Below, in pieces: positions 47,410 through 55,824 of a DNA stretch of 64,000 nt. The notes below the pieces were generated by a model. That model was not told the DNA's origin. It did not search any database and worked only from the letters and a program-made list of their open reading frames with translations. Source of the DNA: Yonghaparkia sp. Root332. GTDB taxonomy: Bacteria; Actinomycetota; Actinomycetes; Actinomycetales; Microbacteriaceae. The position numbers and the translations under genes were made by a program. The first letter of the stretch is position 1. Each line of letters starts with the position of its first letter. The DNA lies in contig NZ_LMCX01000001.1 in NCBI RefSeq assembly GCF_001425665.1, positions 186,001 to 250,000 on the forward strand. Reading direction: 5' to 3'.

Positions 47410-48414
47410 TCAGCGCCCCGGCTGCCGGGTGAGCAGCGCGCGCGGGGTGGTCTCGAGGATGGCCTCGTGCACCTCCGGCCGGTCGGCGAGGGCGCGGCGC
47501 ACCGACCCGACAGGGTCGGGGTCGGCCATGTCGAACGGGTAGTCGCTGCCGAGGCAGAGGCGGTCCTCGCCCACGCGCTCGAGCAGGAACCGCAGCGAGG
47601 CGTCGTCGTGCGTGAGCGTGTCGAAGAAGAACCGGTCGAGCAGCTCGGATGGCTTCACCGGCAGGTGCTCGCGCGACTCGGGTCGCACGCTCCAGCCGTG
47701 GTCGAAGCGCCCGATCTGGTACGGCAGGAACCCCCCGCCGTGGAGCAGCGCGAAGCGCAGCCCGGCGTTGCGGGTGAGCACGCCCTGGAACAGCAGCGAC
47801 GCGGCCGCGATCGTCGAGTCGAGCGGGTTGCCCACGTAGTTGTGGATGTAGTGGTCGTGCATGCGGTCGACGCCGGCGACGTCGGCGCCCGGGTGCAGCA
47901 CGATCGCCATGCCGAGCTCGTCGATGCGCCTCCAGACGTCCTCGTGCCGCGGGTCGCCGAGATTGACGCCGGCGACGTTGGTTCCGAGCTCGAGGCCCGC
48001 GACCTGCGGGATCGCGGCGAGCCGCTCGAGCTCGGCGATCGCGTGCTCGGGGCTCTGCATCGGCAGGTGCCCGAGGGCGACGAAGCGATCGGGGTGACTG
48101 GTCGCCATCTCGATGAGCGCGTCGTTGTGCAGCCGCGCGGCCGTCGCGGCCGCGGCATCCTCGACCCGGTAGTTGAAGTGGGGAGGAGGGACGCTGACGG
48201 CCTGCATGGTCACGCCCGCGGCATCCATGTCGGCGATGCGCGCCTCGATATCGAACATGCCGGCGGGGATGGGGCCGCTGATGCGGCCCCCCGGGTACTC
48301 GAACCACCAGGCCCCGTCGCGCTCGACCACCTTCGGCGCGACCTGCGGCACCTCGCTCGCGGCGGCCGCGATGAAGCCCTCGGGGACGGCGTGGGCGTGG
48401 ATGTCGATCGTCAT
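47410..48414 (-). CDS. ACMSD-type amidohydrolase/decarboxylase (first copy)
   Basis: Metal-dependent enzyme of 334 aa of the amidohydrolase-2 family, which includes aminocarboxymuconate-semialdehyde, gamma-resorcylate and 5-carboxyvanillate decarboxylases and oxalomesaconate hydratase. Metal ligands: DIHAH (His6, His8) at the N-terminus, VLHPGAD in the middle and GSDYPFD near residue 290. The ATG overlaps the stop of the upstream ABC permease by 4 bp, so it is part of the transporter operon. A paralogue lies at 61981. Confidence 0.88.
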   Translation of the reverse strand: MTIDIHAHAVPEGFIAAAASEVPQVAPKVVERDGAWWFEYPGGRISGPIPAGMFDIEARIADMDAAGVTMQAVSVPPPHFNYRVEDAAAATAARLHNDALIEMATSHPDRFVALGHLPMQSPEHAIAELERLAAIPQVAGLELGTNVAGVNLGDPRHEDVWRRIDELGMAIVLHPGADVAGVDRMHDHYIHNYVGNPLDSTIAAASLLFQGVLTRNAGLRFALLHGGGFLPYQIGRFDHGWSVRPESREHLPVKPSELLDRFFFDTLTHDDASLRFLLERVGEDRLCLGSDYPFDMADPDPVGSVRRALADRPEVHEAILETTPRALLTRQPGR

Positions 48415-49253
48415 TGCTTCTCCAGGTCGGGTCGCGTGATCTCGGTGCGGCGCCAGAACACGATCTTGCGCTCGGCGTACCAGATGCCGAGGTAGACCAC
48501 GAGGCCGATGACGAGGAAGAGGAAGATGATCACCCAGTAGGCGGCGGTGTCGTACCCGCCGCGGTAGCGGATCATCAGGTAGCCCAGGCCGCCGGTCGAG
48601 CCGATGAACTCCGACACGATCGCGCCGATGATGGCGGTCGTCGCACCGAGCTGCAGGCCGCCGAAGATGACGGGCAGCGCCGTCGGGATGCGGACCTTCG
48701 TCATGACCTGCCAGCGCGACGCCTTGAGCGAGCGCATGAGGTTGATCGCGCTCGGCTCGGCGAGGCCGAGGCCGGACAGCGTCGTGATGAACACCGCGTA
48801 GAAGCACGCGATCGCGGCCTGGAGGATCTTGCCCTCGACGCCGAAGCCGATCCAGGCGATGATGAGCGGCGCGAGGATGACGGTCGGGATGGCCTCGAGC
48901 GCGGACAGGAACGGCAGGTACGCCGTCCGCAGCCGGTTCGAGGAGCTCAGCAGCACGCCGAGGAAGAAGCCGACGGTCGCGCCGAGGACGAAGCCGCCGG
49001 CGATCTCGAGGAGGGTGCGGATCACCTGGTCGCCGAATCCCATCGCGCTGAGCACGCGGGGGAAGGCGGCGACGACCGACTCGGGGGTGGGCAGGAGGAT
49101 CGGCGACACCGACTTCGTCACGGTCGTCGCGAGCCACCAGGCCAGGAGGATGAGGGGCAGCAGCCCCACCGTGACGATGTACGGGGAGAACTTCTTGCGC
49201 TTCTTCTCGGACTGGTCGATCGCGATCTGCGCGATCACCTCTGTTCTCGTCAT
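48411..49253 (-). CDS. ABC transporter permease (SsuC/NMT1-associated), second copy
   Basis: Inner-membrane permease of 280 aa of the nitrate/sulfonate/taurine class. About six membrane segments; the EAA-like loop reads NLMRSLKASRWQVMTKVRIP near residue 175. It starts at an ATG overlapping the previous permease stop by 4 bp and ends overlapping the amidohydrolase start. The operon carries two different permease genes, suggesting a heterodimeric channel rather than the homodimer usual for this class. Confidence 0.9.
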   Translation of the reverse strand: MTRTEVIAQIAIDQSEKKRKKFSPYIVTVGLLPLILLAWWLATTVTKSVSPILLPTPESVVAAFPRVLSAMGFGDQVIRTLLEIAGGFVLGATVGFFLGVLLSSSNRLRTAYLPFLSALEAIPTVILAPLIIAWIGFGVEGKILQAAIACFYAVFITTLSGLGLAEPSAINLMRSLKASRWQVMTKVRIPTALPVIFGGLQLGATTAIIGAIVSEFIGSTGGLGYLMIRYRGGYDTAAYWVIIFLFLVIGLVVYLGIWYAERKIVFWRRTEITRPDLEKQ

Positions 49254-50104
49254 CGCTTCCTCGCTCGGGATTCTTCGGACCAGAACACCACGCGGCGCTC
49301 GACGACGTCGGCGAGCGAGACGAGGGCGACCGCGATGATGACCACCACGAGCACGACCGCGTAGGTCAGGGACATGTTGAGCTGGCTGGCGAACTCCTTG
49401 GCGAGCTTGCCGAGGCCGCCGTCGGAGGCGGAGAGGATCTCGGCCACGAGGACGCCGGTGAAGGCCAGCAGGAGGGCGTGCTTGACGCCGACCATGATCA
49501 TGGGCACCGCCGAGGGCAGCTGGAGCTTCGTGAAGACCTGCCAGCGGCTGGCCTTGAGCGACTGCATCAGCTTGAACTCGTTGGCGTTCGGGAGGGCGAG
49601 GCCGACCATCGTGTCGATCCACACCGGGAAGAAGCAGATGATGACGGCGAGCGCGATCTTGCTCTCGGAGCCGAAGCCGAGCCACCCGATCAGCAGCGGG
49701 GCGAGCACGACCTTCGGGAGCGCCTGCACGGCGATCGCGTAGGGCGTGATGGCGGTGCGGATGAAGGGCGAGATTCCGAGCGCGACGCCCATGACGAACC
49801 CGAAGGTGACGCCGATGACCCAGGCGATCGCGACCGCGTAGAGCGTCTTGCCGAGGTCCTCCCACCAGTACCCGCCGCTGACGAGCTGGCCGAAGCCGAG
49901 GATCGTGTCGCTGAAGGTGGGGAAGAGGATCCGGTTGACGATGCCGATCTGCGGGATGACCTCCCACAGCAGGATCATGATCGCGACGGTCGTGATCGAG
50001 ATCCAGAGCGAGCCGCGCCGGATGCGCGACCACAGGCTCTCCCGTGCGACGAGCGGGGCGGATGCGCGCGGGGTCGGCGGCATGGTCGTCGTCGTGGCGG
50101 TCAC
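49250..50104 (-). CDS. ABC transporter permease (SsuC/NMT1-associated), first copy
   Basis: Inner-membrane permease of 284 aa, same family as the next gene but clearly diverged. It has about six membrane segments and an EAA-like loop (KLMQSLKASRWQVFTKLQLP, near residue 175). GTG start at 50104 overlaps the ATPase stop by 4 bp (GTGA). Its Thr/Pro-rich first 20 residues are cytoplasmic. Confidence 0.9.
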   Translation of the reverse strand: MTATTTTMPPTPRASAPLVARESLWSRIRRGSLWISITTVAIMILLWEVIPQIGIVNRILFPTFSDTILGFGQLVSGGYWWEDLGKTLYAVAIAWVIGVTFGFVMGVALGISPFIRTAITPYAIAVQALPKVVLAPLLIGWLGFGSESKIALAVIICFFPVWIDTMVGLALPNANEFKLMQSLKASRWQVFTKLQLPSAVPMIMVGVKHALLLAFTGVLVAEILSASDGGLGKLAKEFASQLNMSLTYAVVLVVVIIAVALVSLADVVERRVVFWSEESRARKR

Positions 50105-50877
50105 TGGAGTTCCAGCATCCGGCGGGCCTCCGCCACGAGCTTCACGAAGTCGTTCGTGGTCTGGAGGTCGGGCGTGCGCGGACGGTCGAAGGGCACCTCG
50201 AGGATGCCGACGAGGCGTCCGGGCCGCGCGCTCATGACGGCGATGCGGTCGGACATGAAGACCGCCTCGGTGATGTTGTGCGTCACGAGCACGGCCGTGC
50301 TGCCGGAGTACGCCTGCAGGCGCAGGAGCTCCTGGTTCATGGCCTCGCGCGTGAACTCGTCGAGAGCGCCGAAGGGCTCGTCGAGCAGGAGGAGCTTGGG
50401 GTCGTGCAGGAGCACTCGGCAGAGGGCCGCGCGCTGCTGCATGCCGCCGGAGAGCTGCCAGGGGTAGGAGTCGCGGAAGTCCTTGATCCCCACCATGCCG
50501 AGCAGCTCGTCGGCCTTGGCGATGTAATCCTTCTTCTTCTCGCCGAAGATCTCGACGGGCAGGAGAACGTTGTCGAGCGTGGTGCGCCAGGGGAACATGA
50601 CGGCCTGCTGGAACATCATGCCGATCTCGCGGCGGGGCTCGATCATGGGCTCGCCGCTGAAGGTGATCGTCCCCTCGGTCGCGGAGAGCAGGCCGCCCAT
50701 GATGTTCAGGGCGGTCGACTTGCCGCAGCCGCTCGGGCCCAGGAGGGAGAGGAACTCCCCCTCCTGGACCTCGAGGTTCAACCCACTCAGGGCGACCATC
50801 TCCTTCTCCCCCGAGCCGAAGCGCTTGGTGACGCCTTCGGCTCGTACGAGGGGTGCAGTCTGGGTCATGGTCGTCAT
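50101..50877 (-). CDS. ABC transporter ATP-binding protein (SsuB/TauB-like)
   Basis: ATPase of 258 aa. Walker [10 protein letters not shown] near residue 47, Q-loop MFQQAVMFPW, signature LSGGMQQR near residue 144, Walker B LLLLDEPFGALD. The WLPW/FPW-type segment is typical of nitrate/sulfonate/taurine importers. Start MTTMTQT at 50877; an ATG at 50868 is equally possible. It is 46 bp downstream of the binding-protein gene and overlaps the first permease gene. Confidence 0.93.
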   Translation of the reverse strand: MTTMTQTAPLVRAEGVTKRFGSGEKEMVALSGLNLEVQEGEFLSLLGPSGCGKSTALNIMGGLLSATEGTITFSGEPMIEPRREIGMMFQQAVMFPWRTTLDNVLLPVEIFGEKKKDYIAKADELLGMVGIKDFRDSYPWQLSGGMQQRAALCRVLLHDPKLLLLDEPFGALDEFTREAMNQELLRLQAYSGSTAVLVTHNITEAVFMSDRIAVMSARPGRLVGILEVPFDRPRTPDLQTTNDFVKLVAEARRMLELQ

Positions 50878-50923
50878 GGTGTCGTGAATCCGTTCTCGTC
50901 GTTGAGGGTCGGAGAGCTCGGTA

Positions 50924-52018
50924 CTACTGGTTCTGGAGCTCGTAGTTCGCGGCGTCCTCCTCGACGCGCTCACGATCGAAGTCGTTCGCGGCGTCGATGA
51001 AGTCGTCGTTGAGGACGTCCTCGGCGTTCACGGCCTGGTAGTCGGCGGAGGTCGACTGGATCAGGTCGAGGAAGGCCTGGGTGCCCTCGACGTCGTGCGC
51101 ACCGATGCGCTCGATGTCGGCCGGCGGCACCTGCTCGAGCGACAGCTCGAAGCGGAGGTCGCCCTGCGAGATGCCGTCGGCGTTCTGCTCGAACGCGGCG
51201 GGGATGGCTCCTCGCATCATGTCACGGCAGGCCTCCTCGTTCTGCAGGCAGAAGTAGATGCCCATCGCGGTTCCCGTGGCGAAGCGCTGGAAGGCCTCGG
51301 GCTTCTCGGCGACCCGGGCGGGGGTCGAGATGATGCCGCGGGCGGGGAAGGTGTTGTAGATCGACGGCGTGAGGTCGTTGAGGTACACGCCCGCCGTCTG
51401 CACGGCGAAGATGTCGTTGTACGCGGTGGAGTACGCGTCGACCGAGCCGTTCTCGAGGGCCGCGAGGGTCTCGGGGCCGCCGTCGCCGATCGGGACGAAC
51501 GTCACCTCGGTCAGCGGGTCGATGCCGGCCTCGCGCAGCGCCGCCTCGAGGAAGGCGACCTCGCCGCCGCCCGGCTCCGAGATACCGATGTTGGTGCCCT
51601 TGAGGTCGGCGATCTCCGTGATCGGCCCGTCCTTCGGCGCGAAGATGCCGAAGATCGCGCCGCTGGAGTACGTGAACACGTTCACGACCTCGAGGCCGAC
51701 GAGGGCCGCCTCGCCGAAGGCGGGGGCGGAAGGGTTGCCGGCGTCGAGGTTGCCGGCGATGACCTGCTCCATGGCGTCGCCCGAGCCGCCCGTTCCGACG
51801 AACTCGACGTCGAGCCCGAGCTCGTCGTAGTAGCCCAGGGTGTCGGCGGCGAGCCAGCCCCACCACTCGGCGGTGTAGGTGTCCTCGGAGGCCATGCCCA
51901 TCGTGAACTCGTAGCGCTCCTCGCCGTCCTCACCGGGCTCGGCCGCCGGGGCGGCGCACGCCGTGAGGGTGAGGGCCGCGATCGCGCTCAGCGCGGCGAA
52001 CTTCAGCTGCGTCTTCAT
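50924..52018 (-). CDS. NMT1/THI5-like substrate-binding lipoprotein
   Basis: Solute-binding lipoprotein of 364 aa; lipobox LTAC gives Cys21. The mature protein is of the NMT1/SsuA class (ABC importers for sulfonates, nitrate, pyrimidine precursors, aromatic acids). Segments such as EFVGTGGSGDAMEQVIAGNL and NIGISEPGGGEVAFLEAAL match the ligand cleft of that class. The ATG follows AAAGGAG by 8 bases. It opens the transporter operon, behind the IclR-type operator at 52138-52155. The ligand is probably an organic acid handled by the neighbouring enzymes. Confidence 0.92.
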   Translation of the reverse strand: MKTQLKFAALSAIAALTLTACAAPAAEPGEDGEERYEFTMGMASEDTYTAEWWGWLAADTLGYYDELGLDVEFVGTGGSGDAMEQVIAGNLDAGNPSAPAFGEAALVGLEVVNVFTYSSGAIFGIFAPKDGPITEIADLKGTNIGISEPGGGEVAFLEAALREAGIDPLTEVTFVPIGDGGPETLAALENGSVDAYSTAYNDIFAVQTAGVYLNDLTPSIYNTFPARGIISTPARVAEKPEAFQRFATGTAMGIYFCLQNEEACRDMMRGAIPAAFEQNADGISQGDLRFELSLEQVPPADIERIGAHDVEGTQAFLDLIQSTSADYQAVNAEDVLNDDFIDAANDFDRERVEEDAANYELQNQ

Positions 52019-52137
52019 GCTCGAATCTCCTTTGAATCGGTGCATCGGGGTGGTGCGGGTGTTCCTGCAGTTCGGGGGCGCGGGGATCATCAGCGGTCTC
52101 CGCGTCTACTGCTCAATGTGTCAGGGCAGTAGGGCAA

Positions 52138-52155
52138 TGTCAAGACAGTGTCTTA
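52138..52155. promoter_or_regulatory. IclR-type operator and -35 box of the transporter operon
   Basis: TGTCAAGACAGTGTCTTA: palindrome CAAGAC-N3-GTCTTA, matching the site at 60294-60311 at 15 of 18 positions. On the minus strand its edge reads TTGACA, a consensus -35 box, 120 bp before the binding-protein start. It overlaps the stop codon of the upstream MBL gene. Confidence 0.75.
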
Positions 52156-53142
52156 CTTTTTCTGCGTCGTGTCGGATTCGCCCTTCGACGGCGGGGAGAC
52201 GGGTGCGGAGATCTCCACCTCGGCACCCGCGGTCATCAGGGCGAACGCCTCCGGCATGCGCTCCGCGACCGCGCGCTGGGCGCGGAACCCGCTGCAGTGC
52301 ATGGGCGAGACGAGTCGCAGGCCCCGCTCGATGAGGCCGTCGACCGTGCGATCGATCTTCTGCTGCGTGATGCCGGCGTGGCCGAGATGGAACCCGCCCA
52401 TCACGCCGTGCAGCGGCGCGTCCGGCGCGAGCGAGGAGGCGTGGTCGAGCGAGCTCAGCACGCCCGAGTGCCCGCACGGGTCGAGGACGATGAGCCCCAC
52501 CCCCGTGACGTTGATCACGAGCGTCAGGTAGTCCTCCAGCGGGTCGGCGTGCACGTGACCGTCGCGCACGCTGAACCGACCGGCCGGGACCTCGTGCTCG
52601 AAGTCGACCGAGATCGGGATCTCGCCGCTCGTCATGACGCCCGGCGCGAGGTCGAGCGGCTCGCGCACCTTCACGAGCGCCGCCCCCGCCTCCTCGAGCT
52701 CGCGCTCGGTGAGGCCGCGGTTGAAGTACTGGATCATGAGGTCGGGCCGCCGGATCGACCGGGGATGGAAGGCGCTCGGGTGCACGACGAGCGGCACGCG
52801 GCGACCGATCGCCCCGAGCGCCGCGTAGATGCCCCCGAAATGATCGGGATGCCCGTGGCTGAGCACCACCTGGTCGATCTCGTCCCAGTCGAGGCCGAGC
52901 ACCGTCGCGTTGTGGATGATCGGGATCCCGCTCATGCCCGCGTCGAACAGGATCGTCGTCGTCCGGCCCGCAGTCGTCGCGCGGATCAGGAACGCGATGC
53001 CGTTCTCGGCGAGCGGGGTGCCCCGCCGCGGCAGGAAGTGCTCGGCCATCCCCTGCCGGCGGATGCCCGGCGAGTTCTGCATGAGCATGTCGATGTAGTT
53101 GTCGACGAGCACCGTGATGCTCACGTGGTCGGCTGACTGCAT
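52153..53142 (-). CDS. MBL-fold metallo-hydrolase
   Basis: Metallo-beta-lactamase-fold hydrolase of 329 aa. The dinuclear metal motif SHGHPDHFGG is at residues 95-104 (His96, His98, Asp100, His101); DPCGHSG and SPMHCSGF supply further ligands. The sequence is nearest to the type II MBL hydrolases annotated as dihydropterin-ribofuranosyl-benzenesulfonate-type enzymes, whose real substrates are mostly unknown. It could hydrolyse a thioester or lactone in the pathway. It is 29 bp downstream of the thiolase-fold gene. Confidence 0.85.
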   Translation of the reverse strand: MQSADHVSITVLVDNYIDMLMQNSPGIRRQGMAEHFLPRRGTPLAENGIAFLIRATTAGRTTTILFDAGMSGIPIIHNATVLGLDWDEIDQVVLSHGHPDHFGGIYAALGAIGRRVPLVVHPSAFHPRSIRRPDLMIQYFNRGLTERELEEAGAALVKVREPLDLAPGVMTSGEIPISVDFEHEVPAGRFSVRDGHVHADPLEDYLTLVINVTGVGLIVLDPCGHSGVLSSLDHASSLAPDAPLHGVMGGFHLGHAGITQQKIDRTVDGLIERGLRLVSPMHCSGFRAQRAVAERMPEAFALMTAGAEVEISAPVSPPSKGESDTTQKK

Positions 53143-53171
53143 GTCTGACTCCGGTCTCTGACGCGAGGGGG

Positions 53172-54317
53172 CTAGGCGGGGGGCTGGTTCGAGAGGACGG
53201 CGGTGGCGTGCGCGGCGAGCGTGAGGCCCATGCCGTGGACGAGCGAGAGCCGGGCATCCGGCACCTGTCGTCGGCCGGCCGCGCCGCGCAGCTGCTGCAC
53301 CGCCTCGATGATCAGGAACATGCCGAGCATGCCGGGGTGCACGTGCGAGAGGCCCGCGCCGTTGGTGTTGAGCGCGAGCTCACCCCCGGGGGCGACGCGG
53401 CCGCCCTCGACGAAGGCGCCGCCCTCGCCCTTGGCGCAGAAGCCGAGATCCTCCAGCAGCACGAGCAGGCTGATCGTGAAGGCGTCGTAGACGTGCACGG
53501 TGTCGATCTCGCCGAGCGTCACGCCCGCCATCTCGAGCGCGCGCGCCGAGCTGCGCGAGGCCTCGGTCGATGTGAGGTCGGGCATCTGCGAGAAGTTGCG
53601 GTGGTTCTGCGCCTCCCCCGTGCCGAGCAGGTAGACAGGGTCGGATCTCAGGTCGCGCGCGCGCTCGGCCGAGACGAGCACGACGGCGCCGCCGCCGTCG
53701 GTGACGAGGCAGCAGTCGAGCTTGTGCAGGGGGCTCGCGATGACGGGCGAGCTCACGACCTCGTCGATCGTGAGCGGCGCCGGGTACGGGGCGTCGTCGG
53801 TCAGCAGCGACCATGCGCGCGCGGCGACGGCGAGCTCGGCGAGCTGCTCGCTCGTCGTGCCGTACTGCGCCATGTGGCGGTTCGCGACCATGCCGAACGC
53901 GCCGATGGGGTGGATGAGCCCGTACGGCGCCTCGTACGGCGACGACTCGGCCATGCTCACGAGCTTCCCGGCGTCGCTGCGCTGGGTGCTGCCGTACGCG
54001 ACCACGGCGACCTCGCACAGCCCCGCCTGGATGGCCGCGGCCGCGTGCCCGAGGTGCGCGACGAACGAGGCGCCGCCGATCGCGGTGGTGTCGACGAAGC
54101 GCGGATGGATGCCGAGGTACTCGCTGAGGGTGAGCGAGGGGAAGGCGTAGTACGACGACGAGGTGAAGACGCCGTCGACGTCGGCGAGCGTGAGCCCGGC
54201 GTCGGCGAGCGCACGCGTCACCGAGACGGCCATGAGGCCGACGGGCGAGCGCCCCTCCGTGCGGAAGGTGTCGACCTGCGCGGCGCCGACGATGGCAGCG
54301 GTGCCCCGGATGCTCAC
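53172..54317 (-). CDS. Thiolase-fold (lipid-transfer/Ltp2-type) protein without nucleophilic Cys
   Basis: Thiolase-superfamily protein of 381 aa. Where true thiolases have the acylated Cys, this one reads TAIGGASFVAHLG (around residue 90) with no Cys. Retained features include VYDAFTISLLVLLEDLGF and LSHVHPGMLG. This is the pattern of SCP-x/Ltp2-like proteins, some of which are retro-aldolases working with a DUF35 partner. The DUF35 gene directly precedes it and overlaps by 4 bp (GTGA). GGGAGG lies before the GTG. Confidence 0.9.
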   Translation of the reverse strand: MSIRGTAAIVGAAQVDTFRTEGRSPVGLMAVSVTRALADAGLTLADVDGVFTSSSYYAFPSLTLSEYLGIHPRFVDTTAIGGASFVAHLGHAAAAIQAGLCEVAVVAYGSTQRSDAGKLVSMAESSPYEAPYGLIHPIGAFGMVANRHMAQYGTTSEQLAELAVAARAWSLLTDDAPYPAPLTIDEVVSSPVIASPLHKLDCCLVTDGGGAVVLVSAERARDLRSDPVYLLGTGEAQNHRNFSQMPDLTSTEASRSSARALEMAGVTLGEIDTVHVYDAFTISLLVLLEDLGFCAKGEGGAFVEGGRVAPGGELALNTNGAGLSHVHPGMLGMFLIIEAVQQLRGAAGRRQVPDARLSLVHGMGLTLAAHATAVLSNQPPA

Positions 54318-54733
54318 GAGTCCTCCCCCGCGCGCCGGAAGCGCAGCACCGTGAGGCGCTCGTCGATGTCGTCGAACCACGCCTCGACGCTCTGCCCGAC
54401 CGCGACCGACTCCGGGTCGACGCCCGGCAGGTCGGCCATGACGCGGAACCCCTCGTCGAGGTCGACGAGGACGAGCGTGTACGGCACGCGATCGGCGAGC
54501 AGCGGATGCCCGGCGCGATGCTGCGTCGTGAACGAGTGGATGCTCCCGCGCCCCGACGAGACGCGATCCTCGAGCGACTCCGAGCCGCAGCCCGGGCAGA
54601 CCGTCCGCAGCGGGAAGATCACGGAGTCGCAGTCGGCGCAGCCCTGGTAGGTGACCTCGTGCGCGCGCAGGCGCTCGTAGTAGCGGGCCTCCTCACCCCG
54701 CGGAGTGATCGGCGGGACGGCGGTTCCGGTCAT
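54314..54733 (-). CDS. DUF35 Zn-ribbon/OB-fold acyl-CoA-associated protein
   Basis: Protein of 139 aa with the DUF35 layout: helical start, a rubredoxin-like zinc ribbon (CADC and CPGC, residues about 32-50) and a C-terminal OB fold (YTLVLVDLDEGFRVMADLPG). Such proteins form complexes with thiolase-fold partners and shape the acyl-CoA site (for example the DUF35 partner of Ltp2 in steroid side-chain degradation). Both zinc Cys pairs are intact. Start and stop overlap both neighbours by 4 bp. Confidence 0.92.
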   Translation of the reverse strand: MTGTAVPPITPRGEEARYYERLRAHEVTYQGCADCDSVIFPLRTVCPGCGSESLEDRVSSGRGSIHSFTTQHRAGHPLLADRVPYTLVLVDLDEGFRVMADLPGVDPESVAVGQSVEAWFDDIDERLTVLRFRRAGEDS

Positions 54734-55824
54734 GAGCGGGCTCCGTTCTGCGGGGCGCTGTCGCGGATGCGGTCGAGCACGGCCGCGGTCACGTCGGCGG
54801 TCGTCGCGCTGCCGCCGAGGTCGGCGGTGCGCGGGCCGCCCTCGCCGAGCACGCCGCGCACGGCCTCCATGATCGTCGCCGCGGCGGCGGTCTCGCCGAG
54901 GTGGTCGAGCATCATCGATGCCGACCAGATCTGGCCGATGGGGTTCGCGATGCCGCGCCCGGCGATGTCGGGCGCCGAGCCGTGCACGGGTTCGAACATG
55001 CCGGGGACGTCGGCGTCGGGGTTGATGTTGGCTGAGGGCGCCATGCCCATGCTTCCGACGATGACCGCGCCGATGTCGGTGAGGATGTCGCCGAACAGGT
55101 TCGAGCCGACGACGACGTCGAGGTCGTGCGGGTGGCTCACGAAGCGGGCGGCGAGGGCGTCGACGTGCATGAGCCGGCCCTCGACGCCCGGGTGCTCGGC
55201 CATGACCTCGTGGAAGACCTCGTCCCAGAAGGTCATCGAGTGGATGATGCCGTTCGACTTCGTCGCCGAGGTCAGGCGGCCCGAGCGCTTCTCCGCGGCG
55301 CGCGCGGCGTACTCGATGATGCGCTTCGTGCCGCGCTTGGAGAACACGGCCTCCTGCACGGCGATCTCCTCCGGGGTGCCGGGGCGGAAGCGCCCGCCGA
55401 CCTCGGAGTACTCGCCCTCGCTGTTCTCGCGCACGACGAGGATGTCGATGCCGCGGCTCGTGTCGCGCAGCGGGCTCTCGACACCGGGCAGCAGCAGCGC
55501 GGGGCGGACGTTCGCGTACAGGTCGAACGCGCGGCGGATGGGGATGAGCAGCCCCCACAGCGAGACGTGGTCGGGCAGCGACGGGTCGCCGACCGCGCCG
55601 AGCAGGATGGCGTCGTGCTCGCGCAGCTGGTCGGTGCCGTCCTCCGGCATCATCCGGCCGTGCTCGTGATGGTAGGCGCAGCTCCAGGGAAGCTCGCGCC
55701 ACCCGACCGCGAAGCCGTGCTGGGCGGCGACGGCCTCGACGACCTCGAGGGCGGGCGGCATGACCTCATGGCCGATGCCGTCGCCCGGGAGGACGGCGAT
55801 CGAGTAGCGCGAGCCGCTGCTCAC
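54730..55824 (-). CDS. Tartrate/isopropylmalate-type oxidative decarboxylase
   Basis: NAD-dependent, metal-dependent beta-decarboxylating dehydrogenase of 364 aa. LPGDGIGHEVMPPALEVV is at the N-terminus; LTSATKSNGIIHSMTFWDE near residue 185 is closest to tartrate dehydrogenase/D-malate dehydrogenase rather than LeuB, and NLFGDILTDIGAVIVGSMG carries the metal Asp residues. It would oxidise and decarboxylate a 2-hydroxy-3-carboxy acid. GTG start at 55824, 4-bp overlap with the cyclase gene. Confidence 0.92.
   Translation of the reverse strand: MSSGSRYSIAVLPGDGIGHEVMPPALEVVEAVAAQHGFAVGWRELPWSCAYHHEHGRMMPEDGTDQLREHDAILLGAVGDPSLPDHVSLWGLLIPIRRAFDLYANVRPALLLPGVESPLRDTSRGIDILVVRENSEGEYSEVGGRFRPGTPEEIAVQEAVFSKRGTKRIIEYAARAAEKRSGRLTSATKSNGIIHSMTFWDEVFHEVMAEHPGVEGRLMHVDALAARFVSHPHDLDVVVGSNLFGDILTDIGAVIVGSMGMAPSANINPDADVPGMFEPVHGSAPDIAGRGIANPIGQIWSASMMLDHLGETAAAATIMEAVRGVLGEGGPRTADLGGSATTADVTAAVLDRIRDSAPQNGARS

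Noticed and set aside
52019-52137. TPP riboswitch before the NMT1-like binding protein (would imply thiamine-precursor import)
   Set aside because: The conserved CTGAGA and ACCTGATCTGG-type elements of the THI box are absent; the enzymes nearby are catabolic, not thiamine genes.
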